The translations under genes and the position numbers were made by a program. A DNA stretch of 64,000 nucleotides from Parafrigoribacterium mesophilum (GTDB lineage Bacteria; Actinomycetota; Actinomycetes; Actinomycetales; Microbacteriaceae): NCBI RefSeq assembly GCF_039652555.1, contig NZ_JBDJAF010000006.1, forward strand, positions 44,226 to 108,225. The letters are read 5' to 3'. The notes under the pieces are model-generated. The model saw only the letters and a list, made by a program, of their open reading frames with translations, did not search any database and had not been told where the DNA came from. Shown here piece after piece: positions 8,794 to 18,543 of the stretch; the first letter of the stretch is position 1, and each line of letters starts with the position of its first letter.

Positions 8794-9099
8794 ATGGCAG
8801 GGATAGCGCACCAGGACAGCGGCCGATTCACCCGGTTCTTCGAACGGATGAACGGCCGACTGAAGCCTGCCCTGGGGCCGGCCATGATCGGGCCGCTCGA
8901 TGCCAACCGGAGGATTCCGGCCGGTCCGTGCCCGGTGTGCGGTGAGAAGATGACCGATCACGCGATCGAGCACACCGACTCTGACACGATCCTGCATTGC
9001 CCGGCGGCCGCGGCGCCGGCGGAGGATTCGTTCGTGCGGCTGAGCATGCTGGACATGCCGGCGATGCGCGCCCGTCGCGAGCGGACCGGATCGCGGTAA
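8794..9099 (+). CDS. Small hypothetical protein with a possible zinc site
   Basis: A protein of 101 residues from ATG 8794. The centre has PCPVCGEKMTDHAIEH followed about 12 residues later by LHCP, so Cys and His residues could form a zinc ribbon. The N-terminus is basic and aromatic-rich (GRFTRFFERMNGRLKPALGP). I do not recognise a family with a known role, though short proteins of this kind occur next to respiratory genes in Microbacteriaceae. An upstream ATG at 8734 would add 20 residues of unconvincing sequence. Confidence 0.65.
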   Translation: MAGIAHQDSGRFTRFFERMNGRLKPALGPAMIGPLDANRRIPAGPCPVCGEKMTDHAIEHTDSDTILHCPAAAAPAEDSFVRLSMLDMPAMRARRERTGSR

Positions 9100-9161
9100 C
9101 GGGCAAAAGTCGGCACAGTTCGGGGGACCGAGCCAGGGCTGACCGGCGTCCGCTTACTGAC

Positions 9162-9211
9162 ATAATGTGCATTATCGGCGGGTTATTATCAGCACGCGTT
9201 ATTATCAGCAC
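9162..9211. repeat. AT-rich palindrome plus 14-bp direct repeat in a convergent intergenic gap
   Basis: A perfect short palindrome ATAATGTGCATTAT (9162-9175) is followed by two copies of GTTATTATCAGCAC (9182-9195 and 9198-9211) spaced 16 bp apart. The spot is unusually AT-rich for this genome and lies between two convergent gene ends (9100-9278). It could be a protein-binding site or a replication slip; no gene start lies next to it. Confidence 0.6.
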
Positions 9212-9278
9212 CGTCGACAGGAGCTGCTGACACCGGTTACCAGCGGTCGGCGCGTCGTGGTGTCGGCGTTGGGGTCCG

Positions 9279-11702
<2,424 letters not shown>

Positions 11703-11830
11703 TGTGCTCCTTCAGATCGTTATGGTAGCCGGTCGAGATCTGCGGTCTCCGTCATTTCGGAAGGTGCGGAGGCAGGCACAGGGGTTCGTGCGGCTGCCGG
11801 GGTTATATTGGGCGACAAGAGGCACGTCTC

Positions 11831-12649
11831 GTGGCGATTCAGGTGACCGTGATGAAAACCGTCAAGCTGCTGGCGGGCGCCGGTGTGGTCGCTCTCGGCG
11901 CCGCGGCACCCTTGGCGGCCGGCGTTGCCGTGAGCGCGATCCGGGCCCGCGACAGCTGGCTGAGGGAGGACTCCGACCAGCTGGCGCACGACTCCGGCGT
12001 CTTCGGCGCCGAGCACGACGGTGAGCCGCTCCGACTGGTGATGCTCGGCGATTCCCTGGCGGTGGGCGTCGGCGCCGGCTCCCCGGACCACACGGTGGGT
12101 GCGCGGCTGGCCCGCAGCCTGGCGGCGATGCTGGCCCGCCCGGTGGAACTGTCCAATTTCGCCATCGCCGGCAGCGAGTCGAAGGATCTGCCCGAACAGC
12201 TCGAACGGGTCACCGCGATGCCCGAGCCGCCCGACCTGGCCGTCATCATCGTCGGCGGCAACGACGTGCTGCACCGGGCCAGAATCGCCGCCTCCGCGCG
12301 CCAGCTGTACCGCGCCGCGCTGGATCTGAAGTCACTGGGCTGCAAGGTCGTCATGGCCACCTGCCCCGACCTGGGCACGGTGCGCCTGGCCATCCAGCCG
12401 GTGCGCTACTACCTGCACCGGATGAGCCGTCGACTGGCCATCGCCCAGATGCTCGTGGTGCTGCGCGCCGGCGGTCGGCCGGTTCCACTGTTGAACACCG
12501 TCGGGCCCATCTTCTGGCACAAGCCGAAACTGATGTTCTCCACCGACCACTTCCACCCCTCCGCGCTGGGCTACGCGCGAGCGGCGGCGGTGCTGCTGCC
12601 GAGCGTGTCGGCGGCGGTAGGGGCCACTACTGTGCGACGAACCCGCTGA
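11831..12649 (+). CDS. SGNH/GDSL-family hydrolase, exported or membrane-anchored
   Basis: A 272-residue serine hydrolase. Block I is GDSLAVGVGAG (nucleophile Ser, about residue 75), block III is GGND, and block V is DHFHPSALGY with the catalytic Asp and His. The N-terminus (KTVKLLAGAGVVALGAAAP) is a signal peptide or anchor. Either GTG 11831 or ATG 11852 could be the start; both have a purine-rich stretch upstream. The substrate is unknown; relatives are lipases or esterases acting on cell-envelope esters. Its 3' end overlaps the convergent SDR gene by 23 bp. Confidence 0.82.
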   Translation: MAIQVTVMKTVKLLAGAGVVALGAAAPLAAGVAVSAIRARDSWLREDSDQLAHDSGVFGAEHDGEPLRLVMLGDSLAVGVGAGSPDHTVGARLARSLAAMLARPVELSNFAIAGSESKDLPEQLERVTAMPEPPDLAVIIVGGNDVLHRARIAASARQLYRAALDLKSLGCKVVMATCPDLGTVRLAIQPVRYYLHRMSRRLAIAQMLVVLRAGGRPVPLLNTVGPIFWHKPKLMFSTDHFHPSALGYARAAAVLLPSVSAAVGATTVRRTR

Positions 12650-13391
12650 TGTCGCCGACGTACCTGGTGTGATCGTTCGGCAGCGGCTGCACCGCGGCCA
12701 ACGCGATCTCGGCCGCGAACTCGCCGACGTTGTACAGCCGGCCCGCCTCGGCCTTCCTGGCGGCAATCGCCTCGGGGTTGGCCCGCGCCAGCAGGGTCGC
12801 CGTGATGGTGCCCTCGATCATGTCGCCGGAGACGACGACGAAGTCGATTCCGGCCTCCTCAAGTTCTGGGATGAACTCGCGCAGGGCATCCTCACCGGCC
12901 CGCTTGCTCAACGCGACGGCCTCGTACTCTGGCATCGTCGGTGTGCTGCGGATGAAGTGCGCCTGGTGGCTGGTGACGAACACGACCCGGGAGCCGGCGC
13001 GCAGCAGCGGCAACGCCGCCGTTAACACCCGCACCTGCGCGTCGCGGTTCAGCTGCATCGCGTAATCCGGCGCCATGCCGGATTCCATGCCGCCGGAGGC
13101 GTTGAGCACGAGAATGTCCAGGCCACCCCACGCCTGGTCCACCTGGGCGAACATGGCGGCCACCGACGCGGCGTCGGTGAGATCCGCCTGAATCGCGATC
13201 GCCTCTCCCCCGGCGGCCTGGATGCCGGCGACCACCTTGGCCGCGCGCGGCGCCTTGCTGCGGTAGTTCACCACGACCTTCGCCCCGGCCCCGGCGAGGT
13301 AGCCGGCCGTGTCGGCGCCGATCCCCCGAGACGATCCGGTGACAAGTGCTCGCTTTCCGGCGAGGGATGAGGCAGCGAGGGGGTTTGGCAC
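12627..13391 (-). CDS. SDR-family oxidoreductase
   Basis: A short-chain dehydrogenase of 254 residues. The NAD(P)-binding motif is TGSSRGIG near the N-terminus, LNASGG stands where NAG is usual, and the active site has a Ser (TSHQAH) and a YEAVALSKR (YxxxxxK) motif. The substrate is unknown. GTG 13391 is chosen because CAGGAG stands a few bases upstream; the frame continues to 13427 without that support. It is a single gene, with no pathway partner next to it. Confidence 0.85.
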   Translation of the reverse strand: MPNPLAASSLAGKRALVTGSSRGIGADTAGYLAGAGAKVVVNYRSKAPRAAKVVAGIQAAGGEAIAIQADLTDAASVAAMFAQVDQAWGGLDILVLNASGGMESGMAPDYAMQLNRDAQVRVLTAALPLLRAGSRVVFVTSHQAHFIRSTPTMPEYEAVALSKRAGEDALREFIPELEEAGIDFVVVSGDMIEGTITATLLARANPEAIAARKAEAGRLYNVGEFAAEIALAAVQPLPNDHTRYVGDISGFVAQ

Positions 13392-13551
13392 GCGGTACTC
13401 CTGAAGGCGTCGATGGCGCTGCGACACCGCGCAGCACTGTGCTGTTGATTAAGCACTGTGCTGTTGAGGATACCAATGCGGGGGAATGCTCCATCCCGGC
13501 GCCGGCTGATGATAGCTTCAGTGAAGACATGACGCACAAGGAGTGCTGACA

Positions 13552-14028
13552 GTGCCCGCAGAATTTCTCACCGACTTCGCCTGGATTTTCTGGCTGGGCC
13601 TGATCCTGATTTTCCTCATCGTCGAGGTGTCCACCCTCGAGTTCACCTTTCTGATGATCGCGCTCGGCAGCCTGGGCGGGCTGATCTCCGGTTTGTTCGG
13701 GCTGGAGTGGTGGGCCCAGATCATCGTGGCGTGCGTGCTGGCCCTGCTGCTGCTGCTGGCGGTGCGGCCGCCCCTGCTGCGCCTGCTCAAACGCGGCGGT
13801 GATCCGGCCAAAACCCTCGTCGATGCCTTGATCGGCATCGATGGAATCGTCACCACCGACTTCGTCAACGGCCAGGGCCACGCCCAACTGGCCAACGGCG
13901 AGACCTGGACCGCCCGGCTCTCACCCGTCGAACGCGACCAAGACGTCGAAATCGGCGACCGAGTGCTCGTCACCGAGATCGACGGAGCCACCGCCGTGGT
14001 GGTCCGCGCTGAAAGGAACCCGCAATGA
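13552..14028 (+). CDS. NfeD-family membrane protein
   Basis: A 158-residue short NfeD protein: two or three N-terminal hydrophobic helices (about 10-80), then a C-terminal OB-fold-like domain with GIVTTDFVNGQGHAQLANGE and IGDRVLVTEIDG. GTG 13552 is preferred over GTG 13543 because AAGGAG then sits 8 bp upstream. It overlaps the following SPFH gene by 4 bp; NfeD and stomatin-like proteins are a well-known partner pair that may organise membrane protein quality control. Confidence 0.88.
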   Translation: MPAEFLTDFAWIFWLGLILIFLIVEVSTLEFTFLMIALGSLGGLISGLFGLEWWAQIIVACVLALLLLLAVRPPLLRLLKRGGDPAKTLVDALIGIDGIVTTDFVNGQGHAQLANGETWTARLSPVERDQDVEIGDRVLVTEIDGATAVVVRAERNPQ

Positions 14029-14930
14029 CACTGGACCCAGGTCAGATCGTGCTGTTCATCATCCTGGCGATCATCGTCATCTTCGTTCTGGTGATTCTCG
14101 GTCGCGCGATCCGGATCATCCCCCAGGCCACGGCAGGAGTCGTCGAACGGCTCGGCAAGTACCACAAGACGCTGCTGCCAGGACTCAACATCGTCATCCC
14201 GCTGATCGACCGGGTGCGGCCGCTCATCGACATGCGCGAGCAGGTGGTCTCCTTCCCGCCGCAGCCGGTGATCACCGAGGACAACCTGGTCGTCTCGATC
14301 GATACCGTGGTGTACTTCCAGGTGACGGATGCGCGGGCCGCCACCTACGAGATCGCGAACTACCTCGGCGCGGTCGAGCAGCTGACCACCACGACACTGC
14401 GTAACGTCGTCGGCGGGCTGAACCTGGAAGAGGCGCTGACCAGTCGCGACAACATCAATGGGCAATTGCGCATCGTGCTGGACGAGGCCACCGGCAAGTG
14501 GGGCATCCGCGTCGGCCGGGTCGAGCTCAAGGCGATCGACCCGCCGGTGTCCATCCAGGACTCGATGGAAAAGCAGATGCGCGCCGAGCGGGACCGCCGC
14601 GCGGTGATCCTCACCGCCGAGGGCACCAAGCAGTCCGCGATCCTCACCGCGGAAGGCGCCCGGCAGGCGGCCATCCTCGAGGCCGAGGGCGACGCGAAGG
14701 CGGCGGTGCTGCGGGCCGAGGGTGAAGCCAAGGCGATCACCACCGTGTTCCAGGCCATCCACGACGGCGACCCCGACCCGCGTCTGCTGGCCTACCAGTA
14801 CCTGCTCACCCTGCCCAAGATCGCCGAGAGCGATTCGAGCAAGCTGTGGATCATCCCGAGCGAGCTGACCCAGGCGCTGCAGGGACTGGGCACCGCCTTC
14901 ATCGACCGCGCCACGCCGCGCGTCGAGTAG
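14025..14930 (+). CDS. SPFH/Band 7 (stomatin-like) protein
   Basis: A 301-residue protein with an N-terminal membrane anchor (about 5-27), the Band 7 domain (VVERLGKYHKTLLPGLN; IDMREQVVSFPPQPVITEDN; VVYFQVTD) and a long Ala/Glu-rich coiled-coil made of repeated ILTAEG/AILEAEG-like units (about 185-235). This is the standard layout of bacterial stomatins. It is coupled to nfeD by an ATGA overlap and probably oligomerises in membrane microdomains with it. Confidence 0.92.
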   Translation: MTLDPGQIVLFIILAIIVIFVLVILGRAIRIIPQATAGVVERLGKYHKTLLPGLNIVIPLIDRVRPLIDMREQVVSFPPQPVITEDNLVVSIDTVVYFQVTDARAATYEIANYLGAVEQLTTTTLRNVVGGLNLEEALTSRDNINGQLRIVLDEATGKWGIRVGRVELKAIDPPVSIQDSMEKQMRAERDRRAVILTAEGTKQSAILTAEGARQAAILEAEGDAKAAVLRAEGEAKAITTVFQAIHDGDPDPRLLAYQYLLTLPKIAESDSSKLWIIPSELTQALQGLGTAFIDRATPRVE

Positions 14931-14934
14931 AACA

Positions 14935-15708
14935 TTGCGCCGCCAGAGCGGCTTCTTCGCCGCGGACTCCTGCTTCCCCGGCGGCGCGCGGATCCTGGCC
15001 CATCGCGGTTTCGCGGTGGACGCCCCGGAGAACACTCTGCTCGCGTTCGAGCGCGCCCTGGCGCTGGGCGTCGACTATCTCGAGACCGATGTGCGCGCCA
15101 GCGCGGATGCCGAGGCGATACTCAGCCACGACCCCGACCTGTTCCGACTCACCGGCAGAAACGTCCCGGTACGGCAGCTGTCCGCCGCCCAGTTGCGCGG
15201 CACCGGACTCGGCCAGGGGCAGGGCTACGCCAGCCTCGCGGATGCCCTGCACGCGTTCCCGCAGGCCCGGTTCAACATCGACGTGAAGTCCCCCGACGCG
15301 ATTGCGGGCACCGTGCGGGCGGTGCGGGAGGCTGGCGCCCACGATCGGGTGCTGATCACCTCGTTCAGCGACGCCCGGCGCCTGGCGGTGCTGGCACAGT
15401 TGCCCGGCGTGGCCACTTCGGCGTCGGCACGCACGTTCGCGGTCGCCATCGCCGCTGCCTCCGCCGGCGCCGGGCCGGTGCTGCGCCGCGTTCTGCACAA
15501 CATCGACGCGGTACAGATCCCCGAGAGCAGAAACGGTGTACGCTTCGTCACGTCTAGAACGATCCGTCTGTTCCACGCAGCAGACGTCGAGGTGCACGTG
15601 TGGACAGTCAATGCGCAAGCGGATATGCGGCGATTACTGGATCTGGGCGTGGATGGTCTCGTGACAGACCGAGCCGACCTGGCGGTGCAGTTGATGACGG
15701 GCAAGTAG
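14935..15708 (+). CDS. Glycerophosphodiester phosphodiesterase
   Basis: A 257-residue GDPD-family enzyme that hydrolyses glycerophosphodiesters to glycerol-3-phosphate and an alcohol. The catalytic motif LAHRGFAVDAPENTLLAF has the HRG and the Glu; YLETDVR and LSHDPDL provide the metal-binding Glu/Asp and the second His. There is no signal peptide, so it is cytoplasmic. The start is TTG at 14935, four bases after the SPFH stop, so the three genes nfeD-SPFH-GDPD probably form one operon. Confidence 0.88.
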   Translation: MRRQSGFFAADSCFPGGARILAHRGFAVDAPENTLLAFERALALGVDYLETDVRASADAEAILSHDPDLFRLTGRNVPVRQLSAAQLRGTGLGQGQGYASLADALHAFPQARFNIDVKSPDAIAGTVRAVREAGAHDRVLITSFSDARRLAVLAQLPGVATSASARTFAVAIAAASAGAGPVLRRVLHNIDAVQIPESRNGVRFVTSRTIRLFHAADVEVHVWTVNAQADMRRLLDLGVDGLVTDRADLAVQLMTGK

Positions 15709-15817
15709 TAGCGTCCCGGCAGACTGTGAACCGCCTGTGAATGGCGAACGGCGGAAAGGTTATGCCCAGCTTGGTGGTTTATAACGTTGAGAGCCTCGCG
15801 AGACAGGAGACCACACA

Positions 15818-16183
15818 ATGGCGGATCGTAGTTTGCGTGGAATGAGACTTGGCGCACAGAGCCTACAAAGCGATGTCGGCGTCACTTTTTCCCCGAGAAA
15901 AAAGAGCAGATACCAGGCCGACGACGGTTCGACCTTCGAGGTCACCTTTTCCGCTGACGCAGAGATCCCTCAGATTTGGGAATCGCCCAAGAGCGGTCAG
16001 GAGGGCCGGCTGCTCGCCGACGACGGGGTTCCCGTCCCGCAGGAGGAGTCGCACACCAAGGTGGCGCGCACCCACTGGGACATGCTGCTCGAGCGCCGTA
16101 CCCGCGCCGAGCTCGAAGAACTACTGCAAGACCGCCTCGACTACCTGCGCGCCCGCCGCGGCCAGCACAAGATCGGCGCGTAG
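15818..16183 (+). CDS. rbpA: RNA polymerase-binding protein RbpA
   Basis: Actinobacterial general transcription factor that binds the beta' and sigma subunits and stabilises open complexes with group I/II sigma factors. The 121 residues show the N-terminal MADRSLRGMRLGAQS tail, the core domain (YQADDGSTFEVTFSADAEIP), the basic linker and the C-terminal sigma-interacting domain with THWDMLLERR. There is no Cys in the protein, so the zinc site of Streptomyces RbpA is missing, as reported for the mycobacterial protein. An AGGAG ribosome site stands 9 bp before ATG. TATAAC at 15780-15785 may be the -10 box. Confidence 0.95.
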   Translation: MADRSLRGMRLGAQSLQSDVGVTFSPRKKSRYQADDGSTFEVTFSADAEIPQIWESPKSGQEGRLLADDGVPVPQEESHTKVARTHWDMLLERRTRAELEELLQDRLDYLRARRGQHKIGA

Positions 16184-16203
16184 CGCATCCGGCGCGTCGG
16201 CGA

Positions 16204-16944
16204 TCAGGTGCGGCGCTTCGTCAGTCCCCACCCGGTGACCCGCAGCAGCGCTTCCGCCACGATCCCGGCGTGCATTTTCGAGCGCCCAACGGTGCGTTCC
16301 ACGAACGTGATGGGATGCTCCACGATGCGGGCGCCGCGACGCTCCAACCGCCAGGCCAGCTCCACCTGGAAGCAGTAACCCTGGGAGGACACGGTGCTGA
16401 GATCGAGTGACCGCAGCGCCTCGGCGCGGAACACCCGGAACCCCGAGGTGAGGTCGTGCACGCCGGAGCCCAGAACCGCCCGGGCGTAGGCGTTACCGAT
16501 CCGGGAAATGGCCTGACGCAACCAGGGCCAGTTGCGAACAGCACCGCCGGTCACCCACCGGGAGCCCAGCACGAGGTCGGCTCCGGATGCGGCGATGGCC
16601 AGCATGGCCGGCAGCTCGGCCGGATCGTGCGAGCCATCGGCATCCATCTCCACGAGCAACGAGTATCCCGCCTCCAGCGCCCGCTCGAAGCTGTCAACAT
16701 AGGCGCGGCCCAGGCCCGCCTTGGCCGTGCGGTGCCACACCGACACGCCGGGGTCGTCCGCGGCGAACCGATCCGCGAGGGCGCCGGTGCCGTCCGGGCT
16801 GGCGTCGTCGACCACGAGCACATCCGCCGCCGGCACCGCCTGACGCAATCGGCCCAGTACGGCGGCCAGGTTGCCGATCTCGTTGTAGGTCGGCACGATC
16901 ACCAGCACCTCAGCCACGTCGGCCGCCACTGCGTCTGCCAACAC
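16204..16944 (-). CDS. Polyprenol monophosphomannose synthase
   Basis: GT2-family glycosyltransferase of 246 residues that makes polyprenyl-phosphate-mannose, the mannose donor for lipoglycans and protein mannosylation. IVPTYNEIGN, VVDDASPDGTG, EMDADGSHDP (DxD site) and SGFRVFRAEAL match dolichol-phosphate mannose synthases. No C-terminal membrane helices follow. It overlaps the upstream lnt gene by 35 bp; in mycobacteria the same two activities are fused in Ppm1 or encoded side by side, which supports both assignments. It converges on rbpA. Confidence 0.92.
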   Translation of the reverse strand: MLADAVAADVAEVLVIVPTYNEIGNLAAVLGRLRQAVPAADVLVVDDASPDGTGALADRFAADDPGVSVWHRTAKAGLGRAYVDSFERALEAGYSLLVEMDADGSHDPAELPAMLAIAASGADLVLGSRWVTGGAVRNWPWLRQAISRIGNAYARAVLGSGVHDLTSGFRVFRAEALRSLDLSTVSSQGYCFQVELAWRLERRGARIVEHPITFVERTVGRSKMHAGIVAEALLRVTGWGLTKRRT

Positions 16945-18541
16945 TGAGTCGGCGCCGGTCGACCACCGTGGCGACGACCAGGGCCGCGAACGACAACCCG
17001 GTCAGCAACCACTCCAACTCGCGCCCGAACATCATCGCCGGGGTGATCGCGTCGCTGAGCGGCACCGTCTCGACCATCGAACCGGGAGTCCAGGTGGGCA
17101 GCGCGGCGATGGTGCTGCCGTCCGGCGCGATGATCGCGCTGGTGCCCACCGTGGAGATGTTCACGACGCTGCGGCTGGTCTCCATGGCGCGCAGTCGTGC
17201 GATCGCCAGCTGCTGCACGCTTTCATCGGTGTGCCCGAAATCGGCGTTGTTCGTGGGCGCGAGGATCACCTGCGCTCCGGTGTCGATCATCTGGTGGATC
17301 AACCCGTCGTCCACGATGTCGAAGCAGATCGCCACGCCGGCCAGCACGTGGTTGATGTCGAACACGTTCGGTCTCGTGCCGATCGCATAGTCGCGCGGAA
17401 CCAAGTCGAACAGGCTGGGCGCGAACGGGTACCAGAACTGCCGGTCCGGGAGGTACTCGGCGAAGGGCACCGGATGGATTTTGTCGTACTGGGCCACCGC
17501 CCCCTCCCCCGACTTCCAGAGCAGCAGGCTGTTGAACAGGCGCCCCCTCGCATCCTCGGTGATGGTCCCGGTGACCAGCGGCGCGTTCATGTCCGCGGTG
17601 ATCCGGTCCAGCGCGCGCGCCGACGCGCCGTCCCGAAGCGGATCGATGTCGGCGGCGTTCTCCGGCCACACCACCAGGTCCACCGTCTCGCCGATGAGCG
17701 GGATGGTCTCCCGGAGGTGGTCCTGCAGGGTCTGTCCCGGCTGGTGCTGGGCGAACAGTCCGGCGTCGGAGGCGCCCTGCACCGCCGCGACCCGGAACGA
17801 CCCGGAGGATGCCACCGGCCAGGCCGGCACCACCGCGACCACCGCGAACGCCGCCACCACCGCGATGGCGCGCGCCAGGCCGGACAGCCTCACCTCGAGC
17901 AGCGCCTGCAGTGCGATGGCGGCCAGCGCCGCCAGCACGAAGCTCAGCCCGGAGATGCCGATCCACGCGACCAGATGACCGAGCGGGCTGGCCGACTGCG
18001 AGAAGGCCAGGCGCCCCCAGGAGAATCCGCCGTACGGCCAGACACTGGTGATCGCCTCCCGCAGCGTCCATAACCCGGCCAGCACCAACGGCAGCAGCAG
18101 CAGACGCCCGATCCGGCCCGGCCACAGCGCCGGCACGGTGCGCCAGGCCAGGGCCATCAGCATCGCCCCGAAGCCGAAGAACACCGACTGCAGCCCGGCC
18201 AGCGCCAGCCACGGCACCGGGCCGAGGTACACGGTGAGCCAGAAGATGTGCGTGCCGAAGAACGCGAATCCGCCGATCAGACCGACCAGGAACCCGCCGC
18301 CGGCCCGACGAGCCCGCAGCGACCAGAGCATCAGCGCGGTGCCGGGGATGACCAGCGGCCACCAGCCCAGGTCGGGGAACGCGGCGGCATTGATGATGCC
18401 GGCCGCAGCGGCGGTGACGCAGGCCAGCCACAGCTTCGGGGCCGCCAGGGCTGGACCACGCACGGCCGACCGCCATCGGGCCGGCAGAGCGGCGGGCAGC
18501 AGCCACGCACTGCGCAGACGCGCCCGGGATCGGCCCACCAC
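16910..18541 (-). CDS. lnt: Apolipoprotein N-acyltransferase
   Basis: Membrane enzyme adding the third acyl chain to the N-terminal Cys of lipoproteins. The 543-residue protein has six to eight membrane segments in the N-terminal 220 residues and a periplasmic nitrilase-like domain with the Glu (WPENA not far from it), Lys (YDKIHPVPFAEYLP) and Cys (VAICFDIV) elements of the catalytic set. The start is GTG 18541, two bases after the helicase stop. It probably serves the lipoproteins seen in this window and is translated with ppm. Confidence 0.92.
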   Translation of the reverse strand: MVGRSRARLRSAWLLPAALPARWRSAVRGPALAAPKLWLACVTAAAAGIINAAAFPDLGWWPLVIPGTALMLWSLRARRAGGGFLVGLIGGFAFFGTHIFWLTVYLGPVPWLALAGLQSVFFGFGAMLMALAWRTVPALWPGRIGRLLLLPLVLAGLWTLREAITSVWPYGGFSWGRLAFSQSASPLGHLVAWIGISGLSFVLAALAAIALQALLEVRLSGLARAIAVVAAFAVVAVVPAWPVASSGSFRVAAVQGASDAGLFAQHQPGQTLQDHLRETIPLIGETVDLVVWPENAADIDPLRDGASARALDRITADMNAPLVTGTITEDARGRLFNSLLLWKSGEGAVAQYDKIHPVPFAEYLPDRQFWYPFAPSLFDLVPRDYAIGTRPNVFDINHVLAGVAICFDIVDDGLIHQMIDTGAQVILAPTNNADFGHTDESVQQLAIARLRAMETSRSVVNISTVGTSAIIAPDGSTIAALPTWTPGSMVETVPLSDAITPAMMFGRELEWLLTGLSFAALVVATVVDRRRLSVGRRSGGRRG

Positions 18542-18543
18542 GG

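Noticed and set aside
7542..8906. Long N-terminal extension of the ctaE frame
   Set aside because: It is antisense to trpD and not oxidase-like; ATG 7541 fits subunit III.
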